A DNA stretch of 64,000 nt from Piezodorus guildinii (GCA_023052935.1 CM041292.1:81788169-81852168); one strand, 5' to 3'; shown: positions 34,146-45,212, counted from the stretch's first letter. A program made the numbers and translations. The notes: generated by a model from the sequence alone, not told the origin.

Positions 34146-35065
34146 TACATACGTATATAAATTGTTATAAACCAATACTGACTTACGTTACAGATATTAT
34201 GATACATGGTGGTAGTCGAAATAGAGTTGATTCTGGCTTAATCAATTGTTCACATTTTGAAAGATAATTATTACTAATTATGATGTTTCTTTAATACAAA
34301 TAAATAAACCATCTAAAATGATGAATGGTGTCCACATGGTTCATTAAAATAATAAAAACAAAATTACCGAGGAGAAATGACAACCTTCCTGCAGGATAAA
34401 GAAAGTAATGATGTTACTTTCACTGGAGATTTTCTCGATATAAGAGAAAACAATAGAATTGAAATGATAACCCCATCTACTGTTTTTATTTTAAAGACAA
34501 TACCGCATATTGCTCGTTTTCTCATAGATCATTTTTTATTCTTATGAGTCACATGAAGTTGATGGAAATTGACTTGGTTTCTGAGTCTTTTTTTTTTATA
34601 GATAAATAAACAAAAATTAAAATACTTCTCACGACATTAAAGAAAGAAATAACTATGGTTTAGATTTGTACGATATGTATCATTATACGATTAAGCTTAA
34701 CTAATTAATGAAGATGTAATGAAAAGTGAAATACCTGGAAATTATAATGTAGAATATACGGTATACTTGTATTATTTTCTGTACATCATCACCTATAATA
34801 AAAATTAAAATGTCATTATGAATTAATTGAAATTATAATAACAGTGATTGGTGGATTGAAATCATATTAACTAGAAAACGAGAAAATTAAAAACTCACTG
34901 AACCCCTAAAATTGAAAACGCGTTATTTTCTTCTTATAAATAAATAGTGTGCAAAACATGAAATTAAAAAAAACTGTACCTCTCTTGAAAAAATCAACAA
35001 CGTGATATATCTTGGTTTCAAATCCATACTGTTTTCTAGACCAAAAGCCATAGAAGGAGAGATCA
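34146..35065. other. no gene recognised
   Basis: AT-rich. A 56-codon frame from 34377 (MTTFLQDKESND) is open but has no family resemblance. Confidence 0.45.
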
Positions 35066-35069
35066 TACA

Positions 35070-35150
35070 CATCAGCCAGGTTTTTTCCCGAATTGTGGGT
35101 ACCCATTTTAATAGGCTGGGTGTGCCTCAGGAGGGTCTCCCTAACTCACT
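35070..35150 (-). mobile_element. SINE body fragment (first family)
   Basis: Reverse complement gives ggagaccctcctgaggcaca, cccagcctattaaaatgggt and cccacaattcgggaaaaaac, the same order as the body of the 33.1 kb SINE. Confidence 0.65.
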
Positions 35151-35298
35151 GAATAAATCACTGATTAAATCTGGCCTGTAGAACGATTATCTAGAGCTTT
35201 ACTTCTGTGAATAATATAATAACATACATAAAAGAAAATGTAATTATATTCCTTCAATATTATAAGGAATCGTATGGGTTGTTTTACTTTAAATTTCA

Positions 35299-35421
35299 GA
35301 TTTGGAGCACATTTTTCTGCACATGTTTTCTGGAGTGTTACCTTCCACTATTGCTGACTGGTTACATTTCTTGAACTTCTACTTTAATATTGCGTCGGCT
35401 TCAAAGGTCAGAGAAAAGTAA
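35299..35421 (+). pseudogene. possible ISXO2/Merlin-like transposase fragment or host exon
   Basis: 40 codons from DLEHIFLHMFSGVLPSTIAD (35299) through DWLHFLNFYFN to a stop at 35419-35421. The SPSTI-x-DW-x-x-F pattern resembles the helix-turn-helix part of ISXO2-like (Merlin) transposases, where S-x-S-T-V-x-D-W-x-x-F precedes the catalytic domain. The rest of such a protein is absent. A T-rich tract and CAG (35296-35298) precede the frame and AAG|GTCAGA (35404-35412) ends it, so it could instead be a 108-nt spliced exon. Both readings are from memory of family patterns. Confidence 0.3.
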
Positions 35422-35424
35422 TTT

Positions 35425-35920
35425 TTTTTTTACTAAGAAAGTGTTTTTTAGTCTCATAATTGGTGGACATTAAACTTAGTTTTGATAAGCAGTTTAATTA
35501 TACTCCTTGAAGATAATTAATATACTAATGATAATTTTGTAGAAGAAGAAAAATAGTGCTTCTATAACTTAAGCATTCGTGCCTTTTAAATCATTGCACC
35601 CATATTAAAAGCTCGGTAACACTTATGGATTAAACAAAGAAGAAATGTTGGGAGCTAGCTTTGAAAATGGATACTGACAACCGTATGTCTTCTTAACGTT
35701 CATACCCTTATCTAAAATTCAAAGAAACTCCTACTATAAAAATATTATGTTTACCAGAACATTCTCATGCATTTTTTAGCTGCATTACACATAGCTCTTT
35801 TCAGAAATAAATGTGAGACTCTTTTGGAATTTTTATGCCAAGGGAATTTTCTTCCGAAGGATTATACTCGTATACTTCCTTTGGAAGAAAAAGAGTTAAA
35901 TAATGGAATCATCAGTAATT
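35425..35920. other. no gene recognised
   Basis: A frame beginning at 35767 (MHFLAALHIALFRNKCETLL) runs into the following microsatellite. Its first ~50 codons have mixed composition but match nothing I know. Confidence 0.4.
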
Positions 35921-35921
35921 A

Positions 35922-35923
35922 TA

Positions 35924-35958
<35 letters not shown>

Positions 35959-35966
35959 ATATAGAA

Positions 35967-36001
<35 letters not shown>

Positions 36002-36013
36002 GAGAGGAGAGGG
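35922..36013 (+). repeat. compound (TA)n-(GA)n microsatellite
   Basis: A TA run to about 35963 followed by a GA run to about 36013 with small interruptions. It mirrors the (CT)n-(TA)n array at 61.8 kb on the opposite strand. Confidence 0.95.
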
Positions 36014-36275
36014 GAGAGGGAGACTTTGTGAGCAAGCGATGCTGCCCAACTTGATTGGGTTTAGCGATTGCAATCCGGCATCATTTTCAATAATGCTCGC
36101 TGGGAAGTACTGTACTCAGCATTTTTGTACTTTAAGTACTGGAGTACTTTTATATATGAGGTCACCAGAGTTGGGTATATTACCTACAATTAAGCGATTA
36201 ATTTAATCTCTTCGTATAGAATCGATGAAGGAGTCTATAATTATGTTTTCTAGTCGTGGAATCAGATGGTACTAC
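36014..36275. other. unassigned, moderately complex
   Basis: GC content rises at 36030-36120 (gatgctgcccaacttgattg, tgctcgctgggaag). No motif or repeat partner identified. Confidence 0.35.
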
Positions 36276-36299
36276 CGATTTTAAAACCGTGCGCTTGCG

Positions 36300-37005
36300 C
36301 ATCGAAGAATTTTTTCTATTTTATGCCCAAAGTAGCGGATTCAAACACGGCAGATAAGTTCTATATATATTTGTTAAACCGAATTCATATCCTATTATAT
36401 CCCTTTCGATGGACGAAATAGCGAAATGAGGATTACACTTCAAAAATCCTAGTGTGAACCCGCGATCTTGGGCATATTAAATCCTTAACCCGCAATTAAA
36501 TCTCTTAAGGATCGCTTGTGGTGGCGACCTTCTATACCATCTACTATAGCCACGTCACCACAAGAGACCCTTAATGGTTTTAATAATTGGTATGGATTAA
36601 ATATCCTTAAGGTCCCGGGCTCACTCGGCAGATGGCTCTATGATTTCTAAGGGAGTGAAAAAACATTGGTTGTTTTCGTTCTTTGAAAGGTATGTAAAAA
36701 ATATATAAAATTTTTGTTGACAAATTAAAAAAAAATATGATAGAACCTTCTGCCTAGCTAGAACCTGCGAATTAGGGCATGAAATGCTGCATAGCTCGCC
36801 ACGTCACCACAGGCGGTCCTTATGAGATTTAACAAAGGGTAAAGGATTTAATATGCCCAAGATCGGATTTTTTAGGTTAGTAAATTATCCTTGATTATTT
36901 CGTCCTTTGAAAGGAATATAAAATTCGGTTAAAAAAAGTATGACGAGCCTTCTTCCTGGTTTGAACCCCGAGATTGGACATAGATAAACCATTGTAACCG
37001 ATCAA
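36300..37005. mobile_element. cluster of tRNA-like SINE modules in both orientations
   Basis: At least five B-box-like segments: + strand near 36333 (gattcaaacacgg) and 36608 (gggctcactcggc); minus strand near 36454 (gggttcacactagg), 36754 (aggttctagctag) and 36966 (ggggttcaaaccagg). The block 36370-36487 is repeated in inverse orientation at 36841-36940 (core CGATCTTGGGCATATTAAAT). A further inverted pair, cttgtggtgg and caccacaag, lies at 36517-36570. This looks like repeated insertion of related SINEs into one another. Confidence 0.6.
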
Positions 37006-37009
37006 AAAA

Positions 37010-37775
37010 ATTATCCCTCCCTTCTCCTCAAAATTTTGGGTCTTACTTTTCAAGTTGCGTTGTACTCAATAACGAATAAAACAAAAATCCATCTGTCCCC
37101 CGTACGAATGCCATCAATTAAAAAATAAATTATCATTGAAAATCCTAAATAAATAGCAGAAATTATTATTTTTAAAATTTATGCGTACTCAATAATTATT
37201 ATTAAAAAAAGTTATAACTCAATTATTTTTGAATATATAGAAAAAAAATTACTATAAAGCTTGAGGATCAGGACACCGCATCGAACAAAACATATTAAAA
37301 AAAAATCAATTACTCAATCATATTTGAAGATAAAGAAAATTTAAATTTTACCCATACATACATCAATAACTGTTATTTTCGAAGATATTTAAATAAATAT
37401 TTTAGAATACAGTTTTAACATCAGGATACCGCAACGAACAAAAACAAACCCAAAAGGTGATTTTCCATATATATATACGCTCAAAAACTCAGTTATTTTC
37501 GAAGATAGAGAAATAAATTTCCTATAATAAAAAAAAATAAAAAAATAGAAATAAAATAAAACAGAATCATAAACATCGGTTAAGAAATAAAAGTTATAGT
37601 GTTTGACCTTTAGCAGTGGTGATTGCCAGATTAATTTTATTAATTTATTGGTTCATAAATAATTGCGTAAAACACTATACCATATAATTATTTGAAAATA
37701 ATAAACTATTGTGTTTTGCATAATTTGCAACATTTTTTCTCTCTGCTGGAATATATGATAGCCTTTCAACCCTGA
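37010..37775. other. AT-rich upstream flank of the promoter
   Basis: Contains three similar short phrases (ggatcaggacaccgcatcga, catcaggataccgcaacgaa and ttttcgaagata repeats) at 37264-37510, suggesting a diverged tandem repeat of about 150 bases. No gene recognised. Confidence 0.45.
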
Positions 37776-37780
37776 ACACT

Positions 37781-37814
37781 TATATAATTTTTTCAACGAC
37801 TCAGTTATTCAGTC
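37781..37814 (+). promoter_or_regulatory. core promoter: TATA box and initiator
   Basis: TATATAA at 37781-37787 starts exactly 30 bases before the A (37811) of TCAGTC (37809-37814), which matches the arthropod initiator TCAKTY. This is the standard TATA-to-start spacing. No downstream promoter element was found at +28. Base composition shifts from AT-rich to GC-rich just after the predicted start. Confidence 0.6.
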
Positions 37815-37942
37815 TTAAGCATATCCTGCACTTGGATTAACGACAACTGGAGTGCAGAGCGTGTCCTGGCCCTCGAGAGGGCAGGTGGGAGGGGGAGTGT
37901 TTCGCTGGTCGTGGTTCAGTAGTCGGTGAGCTGGCGTCGAGA

Positions 37943-38002
37943 ATGGGGCACGCCACCACGCCGATGGGCTCCACCACCAAGCTCGTAACGGATCCTAACA
38001 AG
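37943..38002 (+). CDS. first coding exon of an unidentified host gene (20 codons)
   Basis: From the predicted start site at 37811 there is a 132-base GC-rich leader without any ATG. The first ATG is at 37943 in a strong context (A at -3, G at +4). Twenty codons follow, MGHATTPMG through TDPNK, mostly with G or C in the third position, unlike any retroelement frame here. Then AAG|GTACAG (donor GT at 38003-38004) gives a phase-0 intron. The reading frame stays open past the donor but the composition becomes AT-rich at once, which supports splicing at that point. The peptide is Thr-rich, and position 3 (His) argues against N-myristoylation. I do not recognise the protein. The rest of the gene must lie downstream, possibly beyond the window. 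Confidence 0.55.
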
Positions 38003-38004
38003 GT

Positions 38005-39188
38005 ACAGTCACAGTGTTTATACTTTAATGATAGTTGTTTAGTTTACACTGTACATGATGGTCGCTTCCATGTCATGTCGGTGCAGTGTTCTGGTGTGTT
38101 GCTTGTCTATTTCTGTGTAAACAACTTCATGCGTTTCCAGCTCCAGATGTCTTTGTCTGTGTGACTTGGCAAATTTTTCATGAATTATTTAGGTCTAATG
38201 TTTGTATTTAATTTATTATTATTATTATTTTATTTTAATGCACAGTTCCTCAGTCATTCTCTTTGTATCTCAAAAATGTATTATAAATGCTTTTACAACT
38301 AATTCTTCGTTTACCTATTAGGCGTAAAATTCTGTAGAATAATTAAATGACTAATTATTCAGGTTAATCACCTGACACGCAAATAGGAAGGATGCTTTGG
38401 GGGAGTTCCGTAGTTGTCAAAAACCTTGACCTTGAAATCTTAATAATTTCTGCTGTTCTGATGACACATGAAAAAAAAATATATATCTATCTGTTAAATA
38501 TTAGTCAAGTACTATTCCATTTTAAATTAATTAAATGGTTTGAAAAAAATCGATGTTTTCAATTGATTTTGATTTAGATGTAGACCACAAAAATATCTAA
38601 GATTTTATTATTTAAAAAAAAAAAAATTAAACTTTGAATTAAAATTCGATCACTGATGTGGGTCAGCAGTTTTTGTGTGTATTAACGTTTTTTATATTCT
38701 GTACAACACTTATTATTGTCTTTGGTTATTGAAGAACTATATTCATATAACAATTTTTTCTACTAACATAAAAAATATAAGCTTTATTTTTTATGTAAAA
38801 ATAAAATAGAAACAACGGTGTTTTGTAAAATTTTTTTGACAAACCAAGAAACGCCAAATGAATACTGTGAATCATAAAATTTATTTTATCCATGCTAGAT
38901 TTTAGTCCTATAAATTTAAAATAAATAAATGTACATGCGCATTAATATCTCGTTTAAAAACAAAATTAAATTTTTATAATAATAATGAATTTAATATCAT
39001 GAATTTAATCATTATTAAAGAGATTTTTCACTCGCATCAGCTCTAATAGGATTGGTTGGATCCATCTTTCAATTTTTAATTAATAATAAAAATTCATTCA
39101 AATTATTATTTGAATTTTCAAAATAAATCACTCTCTTATCAAAATATCATACTAACAAGTTATTTCTTTTCTACTTACTTTTTAAAAT
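38005..39188 (+). other. probable intron sequence
   Basis: AT-rich, with a TTA/ATT run at 38214-38231 and no recognised repeat or coding segment. Taken as intron if the exon ending at 38002 is right. Confidence 0.4.
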
Positions 39189-39194
39189 CCTAAA

Positions 39195-39280
39195 TCATTT
39201 CAGCGAACCTATAGGCGTTAATGACCCCAAGCCTTTGCCGCTTTTAAACAAAAATAAACAAACAAACAAAACAAACTATT
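39195..39280 (+). repeat. LINE 3' tail fragment
   Basis: ggcgttaatgaccccaagcc and gccgcttttaaacaaaaat, followed by an AAAC-rich tail, match the 3' end of the minus-strand RNase H LINE relic at 3.84 kb. Confidence 0.5.
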
Positions 39281-39284
39281 ATTG

Positions 39285-40680
39285 ATCTTTATCATTTACA
39301 TCGTCAAAACAGGAAAGAATATCTTTATCGTAACGCCAATCAAAAAATAAACATACTATTATATTTTTATTTTATTTTTAATTTCGCTTTACTCTTCTGT
39401 AAATTTGGCATTAATACAAAATGTCAGAAAATGTGTGCCATTGAAATGTGTCTCTCTCTCAAAAGTCCAATATTTGCCATGTTATTTTTCTATAGAGATT
39501 TTAATGTTTATTTTATTTTATTTTTTTTAATTCACATCGTATAAATATATATAGTAAACACATAACTTATTTTTCACAGTACAAAATAGTATCATCGGTC
39601 AACCAAAATGAGATTTTCCTTTCAAAGTATAAAATAAAAATGAATTGGATCAGAATTATATTGAATTTTTCAGAATAATTGATATTTTTAGTATTCATAC
39701 TTAGACTTAATTATTGTAACAAAGTATATCCTGTGAAATCATTTCTTAGTTAATATATGCATTTAGTTTATTATTAATTTTCTATTTCGAATATTTTTAT
39801 TATTCGTTTGGTAATTAGTTTTATAACAATACTTTTTTTTTTTTTTTTTTTTTTTTTATCAATCCTCTTTGTTAATGGCCTTAGTTTTTTAGTATTTGTG
39901 ATAAAATACCTTATTTTTAGAATAATTCATGCCGTTCACTGATAAAGCATGCTTTTGTTTATAAGTATAACTATATCAGGCGTAGTATGCAAGTAATGCT
40001 GGAACCTTGAGCTGTTTTCGATAGTGAATGAAAATTAACCGAATATATTTAAAAAAATAAAATAAAAAAGTAGTTTGAACCTCATTTTCTGTGTCCCACT
40101 ATGGACGTTTTAGATTGTGCCTAAAGCGATTATTCACGTTTATTCTCCATTAACCAAGATATTATGTTTACTTTATCCTAAAATAGAGAGTAAGGAAATG
40201 ATTAGCGTTATAGGCATGCAAATTGAAATTAATGTGTGTATCTAACGTTAAATAGACCAAAGAAACTGAAAATTCTTATTTTTTGCATAATATGAAAATA
40301 AAATAAGCCTTTTTATCTATATGTTACATGGATAATAACAGCGAAGTGATTTAAATATTTTCTATTTTTCAAAATTATTAGTAATGGCTTCCGATTTAAC
40401 CGTTTCGAAATTAATTATGCGAAATTAAAATATGACCAGATATGAAGTTTTTATTAAAAATGTGAACAAAATTTATTTATATGAGAAAATAACAAAATGA
40501 TGTGATTAAATTGCATTGAGTAATTGAAGTTCAACTAGAAGAACTCTCATGGGAGCTTAGAATGTTTTCAGTTAAATAACAAATTTAATGCAAAAATCAT
40601 ATTTAATAGATAAAGCTCTCACCAAATGATTCATAACCATTTACTTATATTTAAACTCGACTTTTTACTTTCGATTGCCT
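39285..40680. other. AT-rich, no gene recognised
   Basis: Contains a long T run (39832-39858). No coding or repeat match seen. Confidence 0.5.
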
Positions 40681-40684
40681 ATAT

Positions 40685-41750
40685 ATTTTTTTTTTTAATT
40701 CATTTATTGAAATTTACAACTGTATGTTCATACATCAAGTAAATCGGCTAAAATGATAATACACATGAAAAAAAACATGAAGAGAAACTGCCCATTGGCA
40801 GCACTCTAGTAGTGAATCTACACAAGAAGGTCTCGAGGCCATCTTCTTTTCAGACGCCTCGGCGGATTGTCAGGAATTGAAGTGGTAGCAAGGATTGAAA
40901 CTAGTGGATTAGAGTGGGAGTGGAGTTTTTCATGGAAGGAGTGATACCTGGTACAGGCCAAATCAGCAACATATGGAACATTAAGGTCTTTGTGGATGAT
41001 TTTGTTGGTGACAAAGTAAGGAGCGTTAAGGATTTTGCGAAGGATTTTGGATTGTAAGGATTGGATACGGGAAGAGTTTGATGGTTTAGTAGAGCCCCAA
41101 AGCTCAACTCCGTAAGTCCAGATAGGCCTTATGATTGTCATGTAAATTAGTCTTTTGTAGTAAAGAGAAAGGTTAGAGCGTCTGTCAAGTAAATGTTGAA
41201 GTAACCGAAATCGGCGAGCAGTCTCTTGTCTTTTCAGTCTTGTATGCGGATTCCATGTAAGACGTTTGTCAAGCAGGAGGCCTAAATAACGGATCTGTTC
41301 AACAGGGACAAGCGGAATATCATTAAAGGACACTGTAGGGCAGGATATCATAGGTTTACGACGAAGGGTAAAAGTAATCTGGTGGGATTTATTGGAGTTG
41401 ATTTTAATTCTCCAATTCTGACACCATACCTCAAGGTCTCTGATGTGGGATTGGAGGTTTTGAGAGGCAATACTAGGATCGTTATTAACTGATAGCATGC
41501 AAGTGTCATCGGCATAGGTAGAAAGGAATGTGTTAGGAAAGGTTGGGATATCAGCTGTATAGACTGTGTAGAGAATGGGTCCTAGGATACTGCCTTGAGG
41601 AATACCAGCAGACTGAGTAAAAGTGGATGAATAGGAACTATTGTGGTTGATTTTAAAGGTTCTATCAGAGAGGTAGGACTGGAGGATGAGGAAGTATGTT
41701 GGATGGAGGAATTTACGGAGTTTGTACAGCAGTCCCGGGTGCCAGACTGC
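40685..41750 (-). mobile_element. LINE (Jockey-like), 5' truncated at an X element
   Basis: Minus-strand LINE from 41750 to a poly(A) at about 40690 (read as Ts on +). The 3' UTR has ccaatgggcagtttctcttc and ttacaactgt (inverse). It abuts element X copy 6 at 41750/41751 with no gap. Fragments of the same LINE family are at 46.3, 48.9, 56.0, 58.5 and 63.9 kb, making it the most abundant LINE in the window. Confidence 0.85.
40818..41750 (-). CDS. LINE reverse transcriptase C-terminal half, open frame
   Basis: Open for 310 codons from the truncation point. Begins AVWHPGLLYKLRKFLHPTYF, the segment just after the first catalytic Asp motif. Then come SAGIPQGSILGPILYT (the G-x-P-Q-G-S-x-L-x-P-x-L motif), STYADDTCMLSV (catalytic box), KINSNKSHQITF and IRYLGLLLDKRLTWN, and near the end MTIIRPIWTYGVELWGSTKP and a basic end (RRLKRRWPRDLLV). 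The first catalytic Asp and the endonuclease are lost by 5' truncation. The Met at 41498 is internal. The unbroken frame indicates a young insertion. Confidence 0.85.
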   Translation of the reverse strand, partial: AVWHPGLLYKLRKFLHPTYFLILQSYLSDRTFKINHNSSYSSTFTQSAGIPQGSILGPILYTVYTADIPTFPNTFLSTYADDTCMLSVNNDPSIASQNLQSHIRDLEVWCQNWRIKINSNKSHQITFTLRRKPMISCPTVSFNDIPLVPVEQIRYLGLLLDKRLTWNPHTRLKRQETARRFRLLQHLLDRRSNLSLYYKRLIYMTIIRPIWTYGVELWGSTKPSNSSRIQSLQSKILRKILNAPYFVTNKIIHKDLNVPYVADLACTRYHSFHEKLHSHSNPLVSILATTSIPDNPPRRLKRRWPRDLLV

Positions 41751-42572
41751 CTATATATGAAATATATAGTAAGGAAAAGTATTGCGATCGTGAAAATTTT
41801 CTAATTCCAGTTTTCAACGGAAATACACGTTTAAGGGTCCCCTGAGTCCAAATGACCAAAAAGGTCTGTGTGTGTGTGTGGTAACCACAGCGCAAAAACG
41901 AAAATTCCTATGAAACTGAAATTTCATATATAAGACAACTTACACCTGAGATGTAACAGCAACTTTTTCATCAAAATCACCTTACCAAAACGGCTTTATA
42001 CCATGGTATAAATTCATGAATTTGGCACCTTTTTACGATTTTCTCAAAAGCGGCTCCAACGATTTTGATTAAATTCGCTACATGGATGTAAAAGTTAATG
42101 GGCTTTAATATGATATAGGGATGTTTTTTGAAAAGTGTGACAGGGCTTAAATGCCGATATTTTATATTCTCTTAACATTGATAAATAACAGCTGAATATA
42201 AAAATGGGACGAATTGGATAAACAACTAAAGGAAAAAAGTGCAAAACTATTTGTATGCAATTTTTTATGTTTTTGCAAACATGAAAAGTAATATAGATGT
42301 ATAATACATCATTGGAAAGCTAAACATTAAAAAAAATATATTACCATATACACGAGCTTGTAAAAGTTAATAAATAGTAATAAAAAAGCCGATAAAACTA
42401 ACTGACCATTTTAGATAATAATGTAATAGATTTTTTAATAAAACACATGTTTCTATAGAAATTCAATTTAATTAACTATTATTTTTTTTAATGATTTCAC
42501 TCATTTATATGTCTAACTTTTCAACAGGTATGTGACCGTCGTGTATTGTGCCCACCAATTTTTTTAACAATG
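41751..42572 (+). mobile_element. Element X, copy 6 (near full length)
   Basis: Begins ctatatatgaaatatatagt, continues with aaaagtattgcgatcgtgaa, the cggaaatacacgtttaaggg block, a TG run and gatgtaacagcaactttttc, and ends gaccgtcgtgtattgtgccc accaattt. The best plus-strand reference copy for comparing the others. Confidence 0.85.
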
Positions 42573-42672
42573 TTGTATAAATACCTTCGTTTAGCGCGGA
42601 TGACGGTTGGCTGTAGCTCGGATTAACTACAGCATTGATTATAAATAATATGAAATAGCAGTATATATATAA

Positions 42673-42861
42673 GTGCGTTTTCAGTTTTTGTTTCATTTCA
42701 AAGTTTTTTTCATTTCGGGGATAAAAATGTTGGTGTCACGTTGGGAAAAATGTGTAGAAAAAGAAGGTAAATACTTCGAATAAAATTATCTTGTTTTCAT
42801 ATCGTATTTTTAATAAAAATCCTTTACCTTGAAAACGGACATTTCATGTGACACAACCCAA
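42673..42861 (+). mobile_element. mariner 3' end fragment (left arm of an inverted pair)
   Basis: Contains the end of the transposase (RWEKCVEKEGKYFE-like, 42745-42780), the 3' UTR and the terminal repeat ending tgtgacacaacccaa. It matches the last ~190 bases of the mariner at 44.3 kb, in opposite orientation. Confidence 0.85.
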
Positions 42862-42911
42862 TATAATATAATTAGATTGCCTTAGTTTTTCTTTTTTTTT
42901 TAGTTCTTCTT

Positions 42912-43027
<116 letters not shown>

Positions 43028-43029
43028 TT

Positions 43030-44268
43030 TATTTTTTTTTATGTAAAACAAATCATTGTATATTTAGGCATTATTTATTTTGATTAAAAGGTTAAAAAAA
43101 TGGAGTGACAACAGAGAGAGCAGAAAAAATAACAAAATTATATGAATATCAAGAAGTTATTTACTTACTGTTTAAATTCACAAATTCAAAAGTATTGAGT
43201 ATATAAACATTTTCATGTAGAAAAAAGTGAACGTATGACTATGTAAGTTTGTGCTATATTGGGAAAGATAGCTTTGTGTATTGGGAAAACTTTGGGGTAT
43301 TATTCTTGGGAAAAACCAAAAGGGAAAGCAAAGGGAGGGGCATTCTAGATAGAGGAATATATAGAGCTTTATATCGGAAAAAGGAATAAAATAAGAAGGT
43401 TCCAGCATGGGAGGAAATAAAAATACACGACATTCTTAGGAATAAGTTTTTTTTTTTTTTAAATAAATCAAGGTTTTATATTCATTCTGGATGGTTTAAA
43501 ACCAACAAAATGACATGATTTAATAAAAAAAATCTGGATTTAGATACAAATAAAAACTTTTAATTAAAATAGTAGTATGAAAGCGATATTGCTTTTCATT
43601 ACAATTTTGTATTATTTATGTTTCTTTATTATACTTTTCATATTTCCACCGGCAAAAGAAGAGAAAATTAATTTAAGTAGGATCTACCTGAATTTTGTTT
43701 AATATCTTTAGTATGCCGCTAAACTGGAATATTAAAACCGTTTTAATTGATTATAATTGGGAGGTTTCTAGGAAATAAACATTATTGTCTCATAAACTCT
43801 AATCGACATTCTGAAGGCCCTCTATAATAGATGTTAAAATAAAGTATAATTATATAGAACAGTTGACTATTAATTATTTGCTCTGATTATTTCACTATCA
43901 CTAAAAGAGTGAAATGTATTTATTTTATGTTATTTATATTTTCATTTAATATTCCTATTTCTGTTTCATTCTTTACGAATTTACTAATAGCGAAAATTCC
44001 CTCTGTCCTCTTCCTCTCCCCAAAATAAAATAAACAAATGAGTTTAATGCTTATGATATATATACCAAGGAGGTATTTTTGAAATTAATTTGTTGACTAT
44101 CACCTGAACAACCTTTCTCATCCTTCATTAAATAAATAATGATAGAGGAACTGTTAATTTTTATAACGGAAATGTTTACTTTCATGTGTAAATGTTTTAT
44201 CTGTATGAAAAAATAAATAAGTGAAAGTAAAAAAGTATAAAACTAAATTATAATTTAAATAAATGGTT
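43030..44268. other. AT-rich, no gene recognised
   Basis: Spacer of the inverted mariner pair. The 76-codon minus frame (43178-43408) has no family motif. T run at 43447-43461. Confidence 0.5.
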
Positions 44269-44270
44269 AT

Positions 44271-44302
44271 AAGAAAAACTAAGGCAATCTAATTATATTC
44301 TA
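44271..44302 (-). repeat. flank copied with mariner end (right arm)
   Basis: 28 bases outside the mariner (aagaaaaactaaggcaatct, then aattatat) are the reverse complement of 42865-42892, directly outside the left mariner fragment. Confidence 0.85.
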
Positions 44303-45212
44303 TTGGGTTGTGTCACATGAAATGTCCGGTTTAAAGGTAAAGGATTTCTATTAAAAATACGATATGAAAAAACAAGATAATTTTATTTGAAGTATTTACC
44401 TTCTTTTTCTACACATTTTTCCCAACGTGACACCAACTTTTTTATCCCCGAACTGAAAAACTCTGAGCTTTGAAGTGAAATAAAATCTGAAAACGCACTT
44501 TTCAATTTATCATCATTTTCAAAAAGTTTTCCTTTGACGTAGTTGTCTAAATTCCTGAACAGGTGTTAATCTGTTGGAGACAAGTCGGGAGAATATGGAG
44601 CGGAAGAACTTCGTAGCCCAGTTCTTTCAATATTTGCACGGTATGTTTTGAAACATGCCGCTCAGTGAGATCATGAGGTACCCATGTATCGAGCTTTTTT
44701 ACTTTTCCAATACACTTTAAATGTCTAGAAACGGTAGATGCACTTGCATTTAGTTAGCTGAGAGTCCTTAAACTGTTTTGTAGGGGTTTCCTTCTACTGT
44801 ATGTTTGAGGACATCGTTGTCTATTACGGACGGAGGTCTTCCTCGGGGCAAGTTTTTCAAGTCGGTATTCCCTGCTGAAAACTTAGCAAACCAACGGCAA
44901 TTGGTCCGTTCATTGACACTCCCTTCCCCAAACGCCTTGCAAATATTTCTAGCGGCCTCAGCTGCTGAATGGCCGAGTTTAAACTCGTACAAAAATATTA
45001 CTCGAAAATCGCGGGTTTCCATGTTCATATTTGGAGGTATACTAAAAAGTGGGTAATTGATTGGGAATCTAATGTCTATAATACAAAGGTAGAGGATTAG
45101 AAACAGTTTACTTTAAATATGTAAACCTTCTGAAGAAAACAACAGAGACTTGCAAAATCCTTAATGTATTTCAGAAATTATAAAAACGGATATTTCATGT
45201 GAAACAACCCAA
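44303..45212 (-). mobile_element. mariner transposon, internally deleted
   Basis: Flanked by TA on both sides (44301-44302 and 45213-45214), with inverted ends TTGGGTTGTGTCACATGAAA and, from the other end, TTGGGTTGTTTCACATGAAA. About 910 bp. Same deletion class as the copy at 30.87 kb. Confidence 0.9.
44425..45028 (-). pseudogene. mariner transposase, catalytic core deleted
   Basis: Starts at 45028 with MNMETRDFRVIFLYEF; the helix-turn-helix is intact (GHSAAEAARNICKAFGEG, NERTNCRWFAKFSAG), then LPRGRPPSVIDNDVLKHTVE. The frame stops at 44768 just before the SAQLNASASTVSRHLK-like region, which can be read in the following sequence. LTERHVSKHTVQILKELGYE joins the second DNA-binding region directly to the C-terminus, so the first two catalytic Asp residues are missing. 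The first 86 codons would make a DNA-binding fragment only. Confidence 0.9.

Noticed and set aside
34377..34547. 56-codon plus frame (MTTFLQDKESND...)
   Set aside because: Protein-like at first sight, but no splice or promoter signal and no recognised family.
35767..35964. 65-codon frame running into the TA array
   Set aside because: The second half is microsatellite translation; the first half matches nothing.
41713..41895. Conserved small protein shared by X copies (KTGIRKFSRSQYF-like frames at 26.6, 41.7 and 51.1 kb)
   Set aside because: The same frame recurs only because the DNA end of element X is repeated; starts and stops differ in each copy.
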